Shown here piece by piece: positions 36,100-49,996 of a DNA stretch of 64,000 bases. Position numbers and translations under genes: made by a program. The stretch comes from Manihot esculenta. Its lineage: Eukaryota > Streptophyta > Magnoliopsida > Malpighiales > Euphorbiaceae. The notes below the pieces were generated by a model. The model was not told the DNA's origin and searched no databases. It was given only the letters and a program-made list of their open reading frames with translations. The stretch is from contig NC_035176.2 in NCBI RefSeq assembly GCF_001659605.2, positions 32,296,716 to 32,360,715 on the forward strand, given 5' to 3'. Each line of letters starts with the position of its first letter. Position 1 is the stretch's first letter.

Positions 36100-37900
36100 T
36101 AGCTATTGAAATGGCATTTCTCTCTTTGCTACTATCATTCAATTATTGGTATTCTTTATAGACGGCATACCTCAAGCTTTGAAACGGAAACCGGCTTGAG
36201 TTTTGAAAAAATTAAGTTTGATTATTCAAAATTATTTAAATTTTACTTATTTTGAATTTAAAAGACTTATTTTATTTAGCAAAAGAGTTGAATTTTATCG
36301 AATCTAATATCAAACGATTCACAATCGATTTAATTTTATTATGATTATAATAAATTTTAATTTAAATTAAATAATTTTAATTAAATAAATATATATACAA
36401 ATCAGCTCCTATAATTTTAAAAAAATAAATTTAAACTCTAAAAATATAATAGAATCCAACGAAATTAAACTTTGAAAGAGTCAAGCATGCTCAAATTAAA
36501 TTCAATTCTCTTACATTAAGCTCAATCTCTTTAATGAATTTGTTGATAAGTATGCTCAACGAGTCCGTTTATGAATCTATTCAAGAATTTAAAAATAATC
36601 AAGCTCATGAATTTTAATAAACTAAATATTATATAATTCAAACTCAATTTTTTTATTAAATAAATTTAAAAATTGAGTTTAAATTTGACTTATTTCGAAG
36701 AGTTTAGAGCTATAAACTTTTTATTTAATAAGAATCAAATAGTTTATAAATAATATAGCTCAATAATACTTGTGTGGAACTAGGGAGGAACAAGGGGAGC
36801 CTTGGCCTCCAAACTGCCCAAAAATATTTTTATATATATTCTTATATATATAATTTTTAATTATTTTACATAGGCTCCTCTAAAATTAATAATAAAATTA
36901 AAATAAGTGAATAATATGAATTTTAGTTTTTAAAAAATATTTTAATAAATTAATGACATCTTTTTTTTTGTATTGAATCCATAGTAAATCAAGTCTATAT
37001 AAAATTTTATATTATTTTTATTCATTTAGACTATTATATAGGTATGTGTCGTTCTTCTAAAAAAAATTTATAATTTTGTCTCTAGAAATAATTTGGTATA
37101 AAATTTAAAAACATATAATACATAATAAATTAATTTTTTGACTGTTACTTATTATAAGGAATGAAGCTTAGCACAACAATATTTACATATTTCTCGATCC
37201 ACCATTATTTTATCGAATTTAAATAATTGAATAGTTTTTCTGAAATATGATACATTAATAGTAATATAATTTATTTTCTCATTCATTTATGATAATACTT
37301 ACTTAAATAGTATGGTAAAAAAATATTTTTATTTTTTATTTTTTTAATAATATTATAATTTTTTTATTCCACAGTTTACAAATCAATATACTCATGATTT
37401 AATTAAAGTTATTGTTTCAGTATTGATTTTTTTTTAATAATATTATAATTTTTTTATTCCACAATTTACAAATCAATATACTCATATTGTTTCAGTATTA
37501 AATTTATATATTTAGAGTGGTATACTTTTAACATTTCTACTTTTTAATGAAATTTTTTTAAAACATATTATATATTTTTTAATAAAAATATATTATATAA
37601 TGATAAATAAAATAAATTCCCATTGAAAACTTATCCTCCTCTACTTTCCAGCGGGAAAGTCCCCTTGATTTTCCACAGGACGGGAACGGAAAAAACGTTA
37701 TCCACCTGATGCGTCCCATTTCTATTGTGATCGTGAGATTTTTTTTAAAAAACCATTATAAAAGGTAGTTATTTTTTCGTTATAAATTCAAATTTTTATT
37801 TAAATATATTTTTTTAAAATTCGAATAAATACACTTTTCTCAAAATCCGAGAATACAAAGGTAGGAACAGCAGCCAGCACATATTATGGTGTCAGTTCAT
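36100..37900. other. AT-rich intergenic DNA with a local duplication
   Basis: No genes are seen. At 37341-37395 and 37431-37485 a 55-bp block (AATAATATTATAATTTTTTT, ATTCCACARTTTACAAATCA) is duplicated with a 90-bp period. ATTGTTTCAGTATT follows both copies. Confidence 0.5.
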
Positions 37901-38185
37901 TGTATTTATCTTCCGATTGCAATTGCATCCGTTCGATCAAGCCCTCATCTAACGGGACACATTTCTCCACGCTTCTAGTACATCTTCCTTTGATTCACTC
38001 AATTCCTCATGGCTCATATATCTCCACGATTACCCTCTCTTCCCCGTTCGATCCAAATGTAATCTAACGGCTGAAAATCTCTCTGCACTGCACACTTCTC
38101 TCTGCAATCCTTCCGCTTGACATTAATATCCCGCTCTTTTTCTCTGTCCAAAGGCCACAAAAATTTTTCTTCCTCCATCGGAGAA

Positions 38186-40561
38186 ATGCAAGAACAAGCG
38201 ACGAGTTCGATTGCAGCCAGTTCTCTGCCGTCCAGCAGTGATAGATCTTCGAGTTCTGCTCTTCAACTTGAAGTCAAAGAAGGTACGATCTCTCTTTGGT
38301 GCTGCTTTTATGAAAAATACTCATCTTACCTTTGCGGATTAGTAATCTGTTTTAGTTTCTTACTCCCATGAGTTCTCGAATTTTCTTTCTGAGTTTTGAA
38401 TTAACCTAAGATTTTATATACTTTGCATTCATGATCTCATTCTCATCACATGGTATGTCGCAATTTATCCATCTGGGTTCCGGAGAGCTATGCGTTTTCT
38501 TTACTTCTCTACTGTTGCATTGTTTTCTATTAAAAAATATTGCTGATTAAACATGTGATTCAAGGGATGGAGAGCGACGAGGAAATTAGGAGAGTGCCGG
38601 AGATCAGCGGTGAACCAGCTGGAGCTTCAGCCTCCGGTAGAGACGGCGGTTCAGTTGCGGGTGCAGAACGAGCACAGGCTCCAGGGGAAGGTCAGAGTCA
38701 GAGAAAGAGAGGAAGGAGCCCAGCTGACAAAGAGAACAAGCGGCTAAAGAGGTAAGGCATTTGATTTTACCGTTTTGCCCCACCATTGTAGCCGTTCCCA
38801 TGTGGGGCCAAGCCAACCTAAGAGATGAAGGATTTTAGGTGTCATGCACTATTCTTACAAAGAGGAAAAAAAAATGAACATTAGGTTGCTGAGGAACAGA
38901 GTTTCAGCCCAACAAGCAAGGGAGAGGAAGAAGGCATACTTGAATGAATTGGAAACAAGAGTCAAAGACTTGGAAAAGAAAAACTCTGAGCTTGAAGAGA
39001 GGCTTTCCACGTTGCAGAATGAAAATCAGATGCTTAGACAAGTACGTCATTTTCACATTCAGTATTTTTTGGCTGCATACATTTATGGGTTAAATAATTA
39101 TACTTTTAGTCGTAAAAATTCAGAGGGCGAGTATCCCACATTAGTAGATATAAGAGAAATGCTATAGATTTTCACTGTTTGTCCAATACTCTCAATCCTA
39201 TGGGAATACAAGTATAATAATTATTACTTGAATAGCAAAACTGTAATAAATACTTTTAACCAAACCAATAGAGCAGAGAGCGTTGGATGTCCAATATGAT
39301 TGTCCTTAACATTTCTAATAAATATAAATTAAATAACTATATCAAGTGCCTACTGAATTTTTGTGTAAAGATCAAAGGTTAATCGATGTATTTAGCCGTA
39401 TTTTCTCATGGTTGTTCAATTAATCATGCATGTCACATGCTTATTCGTTTTACAACTACCAGCCCAGCTATCTTTGTTAGGAATTATGTGCATAATCAAC
39501 GTTTGCTTTTCAAAGTTAGCAAAGGGGAAGGGGGAAAGTATAAGCAATAAAGGGAAAAAGAAAGGTCATGGGCTTATCATTGATGGGGTATGTGGGTGAG
39601 CCCACATCCTTCATGACTGATGTTTTGTTTGATACTATTTGTTTCTGTAGCTATTCAAAAATCATAAGATCACACTAGCTGATATTAGTTCTGCTTGAAT
39701 AGGTTTGTGGAGGTTAGAATTCAATTTACAACGCCAAATGTCCAATTCCTCTTATGCTATCAATTTATGTGGCATGCCAAAATGGCATTAAAAATGTTCT
39801 GATTTTCTCTACAACCATAAAATTAAATATTTATATCGAATTTATACATAATTAATTAAAATATATATAATAAATATATGAATCATGAAATTCATTTTCA
39901 TATAAACTCAGAGATTTCTAGAGCCGTACTTTCTTTTCTTCCTATCATTCTATTGCTACCGACCAAAACATTTGAGAAATCAGTCATGGATTTCTGAGAT
40001 TTTCGTATAGCTTGGAATTAAGAATTTTGTAAAAATTCAATTGAATTGTATTTTTTTTTTAATAATGTTTTTGTTTGAATAGAAAGAATTCAATTTTTTT
40101 TATTTTAAAAGAAAATGAAATTTTGCATGATTTTATAAAAAATTATTTAAATTCTTTTATTATAAATAGGTATAATAACTTGAATTGGCCATTGGAGGTA
40201 GGTTGGGGTGGTGGGTTTATGGACGTGGCTGGTGCAGCATGCCATTAGTTACTTGGCAGTAGAATCATCTCTTTTAGATATGCCTCTTCCGGATAACTGG
40301 GCACAACTCAAAATTCCACCTCAGGAAAATCATCTTTTATTTTTGTGAATAGGCCTGTTTTCTAGATCCATCAGAAAGTTTCATATTTGGGTCCACCATA
40401 CACTTCAGTAAAACTTTATAGATACGAAGTTTGGAAGCAAGATATTTGATTATCTTGGTAAAACTTGTGATATTTCATTATTTTTGTTGCAGATATTGAA
40501 AAATACAACAGCAAGCAGGAGAGGAGGCAGCAGCAATGGCAATGGAGATGCTTGTTTATGA
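38186..40561 (+). CDS. HY5: bZIP transcription factor HY5 (ELONGATED HYPOCOTYL 5)
   Basis: Four coding exons (38186-38282, 38565-38751, 38885-39041, 40493-40561) give 169 aa, against 168 in Arabidopsis. The start reads [18 protein letters not shown]. Residues 36-45 ([10 protein letters not shown]) carry the casein-kinase II site at Ser36 and the Val43-Pro44 pair that docks the COP1 WD40 domain. The basic region has the bZIP N-x7-R signature (Asn99, Arg107: [20 protein letters not shown]) and is followed by a leucine zipper. The last exon encodes the conserved [12 protein letters not shown] tail. HY5 binds G-box-type ACGT elements in the nucleus and drives light-induced genes; COP1 degrades it in darkness. 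Intron 3 is 1,451 nt, much longer than the others. Confidence 0.96.
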
Positions 40562-42703
40562 GTGAGGAATTTACAAGGGATAGTGAAAGAAGTGGATTTC
40601 ATGGCAATTTCATTCATTTTTACCATGGTTTTCAAATTAAGTTAAGAAGAGTTGTATTTTGCCACAAGTTGTTGAGACGTCTAGCTCCGTGCTAGATGAA
40701 GAATAGTTGGAGTGGCCTAGAAATTGCATCAAAGGAGAAATCTTCCTCTTCTTTCTTTCAAATTATTGGCGTAGACCTCACAACCCCTACGGGTTGTTGA
40801 AACTTAAGAATCAATCCGGTGGTTAGCGATGATTTTCTTATACTCGAAATGAATTTGTTTAGTTTTAATGTATTATACCTTTTATATTTTTAAAAAATAT
40901 TAATAATTTATTTATTAATTAACCGCTATGTATTTTTTAATATCTACTGAAAGATAATTTAAAAACATAATTTATTTTATTTGAATAAAAACGTGAAAAC
41001 ATATTGGGTAAATAAATTTGATTAGCGTAATTATATTAAATATATTTTAGATTATCTAAAATGAAATTAATAATATATTTTTGTGAAAAAAAAAGAATAA
41101 AGTTTACTCCCCGTCCACAAAAAAATTTTTTCTAGAATAATAAATTTCATATTGTTATCCCTAGTTATATTACTTTTTTATTAAATTATTTTTAAAATTA
41201 ATACATTTTTATTTTCAAATATGTATTAAATAAAATATATTAAAATGTTAATAAATAAATTACATCTATAAAAGAAAATTATTATTTGAAATAAATAAAA
41301 AAGAAATTAAGTTAATGCCCCCTCAGAGGGAGAGAGTAATAGAGAAAATAAATCTTTTTTTTTTTTAATGAAATTGATTTCATTACATAAAAAAATAGTT
41401 ACTATTTAATGTTTTCTTAATACTGATAAAAGGTGGGGCCTTAAGGTGTGGAGGGTAGGAATGTAAATTAAAGGAAAACCAAGCGCGTGCCTCACAAAAG
41501 TTGAGTCCACCGACAGCCACTGGAATAAGCGAAGTGAAGCTACCGACAATTACCGGTAACTCATTTCTCATAGGTACAGGGTGTAAACAGCGGGGAAAAA
41601 TATTCAACCGCTGTCCCTGTCTAGACAAAAAATGATAAATGGCAAATATTGTACGTGGCATAATACGATTGGATATTTTGTGGGAAGCAGGAATATTTAC
41701 TTCCCAGGAAACAATCTCGTAGTCACACGTCATCGAGCTCACATAACAGTACTGTGGGTTTGTTAAAACGGGAAAGCGACCTTCTACCTGTTCATGCGGC
41801 GCAAGACTGATGGCTCCTCCTGTCAGCTCTAGCTCAAATTGCTCGTCAGACTGCCTTTCAATTTTTAATTTAATGGATAAAAAAAATGTTACATTTATAT
41901 AATTTTAAAAAATTAATTAGTAAAAGTCTGAATAATACCCTTAATTTTTAGATTATTAATAATACTGTTTAAAAAAAATAATTTCAAATTATAATTCCCA
42001 ATAAACCCTCAAATTTTCACTAAAAAGTACTTTGATAAGTTTTTAAAATTATTTAAATTAAGAATTAAAAATTTCAAATAATATTTAAAATAGTATATAG
42101 AGATAAAAATCGTGGATTGATTTTTTAAAAAAATTCTATGTACGTGAAATGTTTTATTTAATCAATTATTTTCTATTTTGTTCAATAGTATTTTGAATAA
42201 TAATGTTAAATAAGTTTAAGATTTTGATAATGACTATTCTAAAAAAATAAAATTAAGAAAAAATAAAAAAAAATTAAAATCTCATGCTAAAATAAGAAAA
42301 TAGCAATATAATTTCTTTTAAAAAATAGACAATATAATAATAAGGAAAATTCAATTATTATTATTATTATTATTTACTAGTATTATTTATTATTATTATC
42401 GTGGCTGCAGTGGGGAAGCCGGCTGAGCCGAGGTGAGAGATAAGGAACCGGTTGAACCGGTAAATACAAACAAAGACAATAAAATAACGTGAAAGGAAGA
42501 AATAAAAGGACAAGCATTGATAGCTAAGAGTGATAGCTGGAAGCAGAAGGGGATGGCGTATTGAGTGGGCGAAGAAGAGTTCACAGACCATCGCTACCCT
42601 TTGTTTTCCATAGCCAAGGCTCCAGAGTAAACAGATTTCTATTGCATTTCCATCGAGATCTGATCTGCTTCTGTTTTGAGAATCCTGGACAATCCACACT
42701 GTC
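40562..42703. other. HY5 3' UTR, AT-rich DNA and CESA1 promoter
   Basis: The HY5 3' UTR probably ends near 40,900. AT-rich DNA follows to about 42,400, broken by a more balanced stretch at 41,430-41,850, with an (ATT)n run at 42,355-42,374. The CESA1 leader is likely to begin around 42,540. No other gene is seen. Confidence 0.4.
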
Positions 42704-45700
42704 ATGGAAGCAAATGCGGGCATGGTGGCTGGTTCCTACCGGAGGAACGAGTTGGTTCGGATTCGCCATGATTCGGATAGTGGGGTTTGTGCTCTTAGCT
42801 TACCTTTTGGCTTTCCATTTTTTTTTTATTTCTTTTTAAATAATCTGTTTGACTGTAACTTTGCTTGCTATATTGTGTGTGGATCTGAGTGTTAACTCTG
42901 CGGGAGTGACTTTTTAGCTCAAATTCTGTGGTCTTTTTCATATACTTGGGAATTGGGTATTGGGTCTCTGTTATTTTTCGCAATTCAGCTCTGATCGATA
43001 ACTGATTGATACGACAGTAACACCTAAGCCTTAGTCTTTTGGTTCGAGTATATATTTAATTGATTGCTATTGATTTTTATTTACCGAGCATTTTTATGTT
43101 TAGATCTATTTGTTAACAGTGAAAGAGAAGTCTTCAGTTGGATGTTGAATTCTTTAGTTGGATCCGTGATCATATATTGTTCTGAATATTTGTGTTTGAT
43201 ATCCGTTTTAACAATTGTTTCTGAACTAGTTATTCCTTCTTTTTTTTGGAACGCATTGTGATCATTTGATCTGAGAGTTGTGTGAGAGTGAGTGTGGACT
43301 CAAAGTTTTGGTCTTTATGCCTCGTTTGTCAGATTTTGGAATTCGAGTTGGAATTTAAAATTATCTTCTGATTATCTTCTCGTCGTTTTACTCTGAAAAT
43401 TGAATGGTTTCTTCCGTCAGTAGTCTAGATGTCAGTACCATAGTTCTGATTTTGATTGCAGGACCTTTTTGAGGAAATATCTGTTTGGTTGACTTTATTT
43501 GTAAAACTAATAGGTCACCATGTTGTTAACCTGAGATTATGATAGTTCACTTCACTCAGTTCTGTCTGGTACTAGCCATCTGATATCTACTTTAACTGAA
43601 CAAAGTTGTTGGTTCTGAGATTACGTTTCCCTTTCTCCCTCTTAGCTGGATTTGTTGGTATGTGCTGTATCTGTAGATAATATCTCCTTACTATATGAGG
43701 TTTTCCTTCTAAGATTAAGACCATACATTGCAAAGTGTCCAAGCTAGATTAGGCTCCAAGGGACAAGGAAGATGTTTTGGCGTTAATGTAGAGCCAATAG
43801 AACAAAGGGGAAGAAACAAAATTCTTAGAGGGTAGAGACTAGAGACTAGAGACATGAGAAACACATTCTCAATTTATTAGCTCAAAACAATTGTCAATCA
43901 TAGCAAAAATCTCTAAATATGTAGGAACTAATTAGGAATAAAAAATCACAAATTGCGCAAAATTATAAATAAAACAAGACCCCATATATTTCTCAATGAA
44001 ATAAGTAATCCTAAGATCCCTAGAATTTCTAACATCATTCTCCTATGGTGGACAAGAACTTGATTTTGGAGAGTTGAACTGCAAGTAGTAATCTAGGAGA
44101 GAGGCGATCCAAAGTTAGAAACTCCTCTTCGATAATCCAAGAAGCTTGGAATCAGGATGACCATACAACTTGACAAGAGATCCTCAAAAACCACCAGGAG
44201 AGGAAGTAACAAACTCATTATCTAGCATAGGGTCAACGGAATCTCTTTGTTGAGGAAGAGACGGTGATTTGGCAGATTTTGACCTACCAAAACACTAGAA
44301 GGAAAAGTTGAATAGCAGGAAAAACTCGTGTTGTGCTTCTTGTCCTTTTTTCTTCCTTGTGTGAGAAAAGCTTTGAAATGGTCCTATCTCCTTAAAATAA
44401 ATTTTCCTTCTGGAATTCTTGTTTCCTGACTTGTCTCACTTTTGTACTTGGAGAATTCTAGTTTCTTATGTTGTCTCACTTTTGTACTTGTTTATTTCTT
44501 TCTAGTGGGCTTTTGAATTCCAACCTTGTAATATATTCATTATTTAAAATTGCTTAATTTTCTCTGAGCAAAATTGGAATGTAATGGCGATTTTGTTCAA
44601 ATGGCAAGTACAGCTGAATATTTGCTTTCGGAGTGCTAATTGTTGCATTGTTTGTGGACTATTGCAGCCAAAACCTCTCAAAAATTTGAATGGCCAAACC
44701 TGTCAGATCTGTGGTGACAATGTTGGACTGACTGCCAGTGGTGACACATTTGTTGCTTGCAATGAGTGTGCCTTCCCAGTTTGCCGTCCTTGTTACGAGT
44801 ATGAGCGGAAAGATGGGACTCAGTCCTGTCCCCAATGCAAGACTAGGTACAAGAGGCACAAAGGTTAGGTTCTTTATGATTGTCTTTTAATATGCTGCTA
44901 CGTGTTGCAGTTTTGGTCAAATATCAGATATTTCTGCCTGTATATTTTCAGGGAGTCCTCGGGTGGAGGGAGACGAGGATGAAGATGATGTTGATGATCT
45001 AGAGAATGAATTCAATTATGCCCAAGGCAATAGCAAGACTATACGCCAATGGCAGGGTGAAGATGTAGATCTTTCATCATCAGCCAGGCATGAATCACAA
45101 CGGCCAATTCCCCTTCTGACAAATGGGCAGTCGGTAAGCAGATTGGTCCAATAACATGCATAATTGTGCATCATGAGCCCGCTTTGCAACTGATGTTTCT
45201 AGATTCACTCTGTTCGTATGACCTTCTGGTGTAAAAATAGATGAGTTTGTATCGGATCAAGTAGATTGTAAATTAATTATGGGCTTAGCTGCATGTCCCT
45301 TGAATTTTATTGACCCTTCTTTGTCCTGCATGTTCTTCTGACAGTCACTATTGTCTTGCTGATATGATCTTGTAACCAGTTTCTCACTTACAATTTAAAC
45401 TGAACCTTGAATTGTCTATGTTCTGATTTAATAAGTTTATCTGCTTGTTACTTACATGGGAATTTTCCAGAGATGTTCTCCTGTTTGATATCTAGCTGGC
45501 AGGGGCTGAACAATTATTTTATCTGAGGCATGTTATGTAAGCTGTGATGCTTGGGTTTTGCAATAATCTGCTGACTGATATGCCTATTATCACCAGGTTT
45601 CAGGTGAAATTCCCTGTGCTACGCCTGACACACAATCTGTGCGAACTACATCTGGACCTTTGGGCCCACCTGAAAAGAATGTTAACTCATCTCCTTATAT

Positions 45701-48700
45701 TGATCCAAGGCAACCAGGTAACCAAAGAAACAGAATTTGAATTCCTAATGTTTCTCGTGAAGTTTTCTAAATAACTATTGGGTTTTGAGCCATTGCAGTT
45801 CCTGTTAGAATCGTGGACCCTTCCAAGGACTTGAATACTTACGGCCTCGGTAATGTTGACTGGAAGGAGAGGGTTGAAGGTTGGAAACTCAAGCAGGAGA
45901 AAAATATGATGCAGATGACCAGTAGATACACTGAAGGAAAGGGAGACATGGAAGGCACTGGTTCAAATGGGGAAGAACTCCAAATGTGAGCATCTTTTCT
46001 TAAGATTTAATTTGGTTTCTTTAAAGTCATAGTGATAGTTGACTCATAAGAACACACTTCAGCCATTTTGTGTTATATGTACATTTTGACATGTTATCAT
46101 TTTATGTTTGAGAAGCGTATTAATTTCTATGCCCTAATGCCCAAATGTTTGAGAAGGGTTGAATAATTTCTCCACTAAGCAATTTTTTTTTGTTTGTATT
46201 CATATATTTCACAGGGCTGATGATGCTCGACAACCTTTGAGTCGTGTGGTGCCTATTTCTTCCTCTCACCTGACCCCATATCGTGTTGTTATCATTCTCC
46301 GGCTTATTATTTTGGGCTTTTTCTTGCAATATCGTGTAACTCATCCAGTGAAAGATGCATACCCATTGTGGCTAACATCAGTTATTTGTGAGATTTGGTT
46401 TGCCTTGTCTTGGCTTTTGGATCAGTTTCCAAAATGGTCTCCGATCAATCGTGAGACCTACCTTGACAGGCTTTCTTTGAGGTTTGTTAAATCCATCTTA
46501 ATGATAATACTTTTTGAATGAAAGAAGAGTACAACTGGTGAAGAGGGAATAAATGGTGTTATTGCTTTAATTGGATTTAATGTGCTGCAGATATGATCGT
46601 GAAGGAGAACCATCACAATTAGCACCTGTTGATGTCTTTGTCAGTACAGTGGATCCCCTCAAAGAACCTCCTCTTGTTACAGCAAACACAGTCTTGTCCA
46701 TACTTGCTGTTGATTATCCGGTCGACAAAGTATCTTGCTATGTTTCAGATGATGGTTCAGCAATGTTGACATTTGAAGCCCTTTCTGAAACTGCAGAATT
46801 TGCAAGGAAATGGGTGCCCTTTTGCAAGAAGCACAATATTGAGCCTAGGGCACCTGAGTTTTATTTTGCACAAAAGATTGATTATTTGAAGGATAAGATA
46901 CAACCTTCTTTTGTGAAAGAGCGTCGAGCAATGAAGGTAAGTCATGAAGATAGATACTTTAGGTTTTATCTTATGTCTCTGAATTTGTTTGGCTGAAATG
47001 ATTTCTAGCATATTGCACATGTTTTCAACATTATTCATAAAAATGAAGATAATTGTGCATTGCAGAGAGAATATGAAGAATTCAAGGTGCGGATTAATGC
47101 CCTTGTTGCCAAAGCACAGAAGATGCCAGAGGAAGGTTGGACAATGCAGGATGGTACTCCTTGGCCTGGAAATAATCCTAGGGATCATCCAGGAATGATT
47201 CAGGTATTATTATCCTTCCTACATGTATTGGTGTCCCGACTCTTTCTTCACATCTTACAAAAATGATTTACCTTTTTCCCAATGGGAAGAACAGGTTTTC
47301 TTAGGGCACAGTGGGGGCCTTGATACAGATGGAAATGAGCTACCTCGACTTGTTTATGTTTCTCGTGAGAAGAGGCCTGGCTTCCAACATCATAAGAAAG
47401 CTGGAGCAATGAATGCATTGGTTTGTCATCTTAATGCCTCTTATCTTCTCTCTTTGCAATTTGGTCTCTTGAGTATTTTCATAGATAATGGTGTTAGGGG
47501 TGCTTATTTATATATGTATGCTGATTAACAATGGTTCAGTAAATTTCCCTTCTTTACTTCAACAAGAGGAAAAACTGTTGCTTGTATGCACTGTGATTTA
47601 GTTTAAGATAATTGATCACTAGATTGGTCTCTGGTCAGTCCCATACCGAAATATTATTTCTGCAAAACCTGATTTTTCTTCTGATTTGGTTTATATTTGC
47701 AATATTGTAGATTCGAGTTTCAGCCGTCCTGACAAATGGTGCCTATCTTTTGAATGTCGATTGTGATCACTATTTCAATAACAGCAAAGCTCTGAAAGAA
47801 GCAATGTGTTTCATGATGGATCCTGCTTTTGGCAAGAAAACATGTTATGTACAATTCCCTCAGCGTTTTGATGGCATTGACTTGCATGATCGATATGCCA
47901 ATCGCAATATTGTTTTCTTTGATGTATGTGAAAGTCCATTTATTATCATTCCGCAAAATATTTGTCTTTTTTATTGTGATAACGTTCTGATGGGTCCAAT
48001 TTGTGTTGTCATATTTTTCAGATCAACTTGAAAGGGTTAGATGGCATCCAGGGCCCTGTCTATGTGGGAACTGGTTGTTGCTTCAACAGGCAAGCTCTAT
48101 ATGGTTATGATCCAGTTTTGACTGAGGAAGATTTGGAGCCAAACATCATTGTGAAGAGTTGTTGTGGATCAAGAAAGAAAGGAAGAAGTGGGAGTAAGAA
48201 GTATACTGACAAGAAGAGGGCATTGAAAAGAACAGAATCCACTGTTCCCATTTTCAATATGGAAGAGATTGAGGAGGGCTTTGAAGGTTTAATTTCCATA
48301 CTATTTAGTTTCACTTTCAGTTTTTTCTTTCCTTTCATTAAAATAACCATATTCTCTATAAAGATTGAGTTTCAGTAACTGGACTTGTTCATGAACATGA
48401 TTCATTTTCCATGTGCTTGGGCAGTATGTTTTACTATCTTTCTAGTACTGAACCATTATTTAAAAAGTTCCTTTTTATTACATTCAGGCATTCTCCAACT
48501 TCAACCTTGTTTTGTATTTCCACCCAATAAAGAAATCAGTTTGAGATTTATCATGATTTGACTGAAATCAATGGTGATAGAAGAGCTTGTGATTATAGCA
48601 TGTTTTCTTAACTTCTTACTTTATGTCTTCAGGATATGATGACGAGAGGTCACTTCTTATGTCTCAGAAGAGTCTAGAGAAGCGTTTTGGTCAGTCACCA

Positions 48701-49996
48701 GTTTTTATTGCAGCCACCTTCATGGAGCAGGGAGGTATTCCACCATCAACCAATCCTGCAACTCTGTTAAAGGAAGCCATCCATGTCATTAGCTGCGGAT
48801 ATGAAGACAAGACAGAATGGGGAAAAGAGGCAAGTCTAACTGATGTACTGGGTGTTTAGCAATACATCTTCAATAGCTACTTTTCTCGCCAACTATTCTC
48901 CAATGTGTGTGTGTGGCTGCAATTACATGTTAGCTGATCCTTTTTTGTTTGCTGCAGATTGGATGGATATATGGTTCTGTGACTGAAGATATTTTAACTG
49001 GGTTTAAGATGCATGCACGGGGTTGGATATCTATCTATTGTATGCCTCCACGCCCAGCATTCAAGGGGTCTGCTCCTATCAATCTTTCTGATCGGTTGAA
49101 CCAGGTTCTTCGGTGGGCCTTGGGATCAGTTGAGATTTTGCTGAGCAGGCATTGCCCCATATGGTATGGCTATAATGGAAAATTGAAGCTCCTGGAGAGG
49201 CTGGCGTACATTAATACCATTGTGTACCCGATCACCTCTATCCCACTGCTTGCATACTGTATGCTTCCAGCTTTTTGTCTTCTAACTGGAAAGTTTATTA
49301 TTCCTGAGGTGAGCAACATATTCATTATCTCCTTACCAACTGATATATATGTGGAGATATGTTGACCATAGAAAGTGAAACTTATGAATTTATTTCAATA
49401 TTATCCAGATAAGCAACTTTGCTAGTATGTGGTTCATTCTACTCTTCATCTCCATTTTCGCTACTGGAATACTTGAGCTGCGGTGGAGCGGAGTCGGCAT
49501 TGAAGATTGGTGGAGGAATGAACAATTTTGGGTCATTGGTGGTACATCAGCCCATCTCTTTGCAGTGTTCCAAGGGCTTCTGAAAGTTCTTGCCGGGATT
49601 GATACCAACTTTACTGTCACTTCAAAAGCTTCAGATGATGATGGGGAGTTTGCAGAGCTCTATGTGTTCAAGTGGACATCTCTTCTCATCCCACCAACAA
49701 CAGTCCTGATAGTGAACTTAGTGGGCATTGTAGCTGGTGTTTCATATGCCATAAATAGCGGCTACCAATCATGGGGTCCACTCTTTGGCAAGCTATTCTT
49801 TGCAATATGGGTTATTGCTCATCTGTACCCTTTCTTGAAGGGTTTAGTAGGTCGGCAAAATCGTACACCAACCATCGTCATTGTCTGGTCCATACTCCTT
49901 GCTTCCATTTTCTCCTTGCTATGGGTTCGGATTGACCCCTTTACAACAGATTCTTCGAAATCTGCCTCAAATGGTCAATGTGGCATCAATTGCTAG
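42704..49996 (+). CDS. CESA1: Cellulose synthase A catalytic subunit 1 (primary wall)
   Basis: Fourteen exons: 42704-42784, 44668-44863, 44952-45133, 45597-45717, 45799-45985, 46215-46481, 46591-46936, 47066-47203, 47295-47420, 47711-47923, 48022-48286, 48633-48829, 48958-49308 and 49409-49996. They give 1,085 aa. The N terminus [20 protein letters not shown] is typical of the CESA1 class. A RING-type zinc finger begins at Cys39 ([26 protein letters not shown]). GT-2 residues are Asp398/399 (VSDDGS), DCD at 565-567 ([10 protein letters not shown]), TED at 782-784 and QVLRW at 822-826. Two transmembrane helices precede and about five or six follow the catalytic loop. The enzyme makes beta-1,4-glucan from UDP-glucose in the plasma-membrane rosette with CESA3 and CESA6 types. 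Intron 12 (48830-48957) is GC-AG. Intron 1 is 1.9 kb. Confidence 0.97.

Noticed and set aside
38565..41100. Read-through of HY5 exon 3 into its long intron as an alternative C terminus
   Set aside because: The frame past 39041 stops soon and gives no conserved residues, whereas exon 4 encodes the conserved HY5 tail.
46757..47188. 143-codon minus-strand open frame over CESA1 exons 7-8
   Set aside because: Antisense to confidently assigned CESA1 exons and an intron; no motif.
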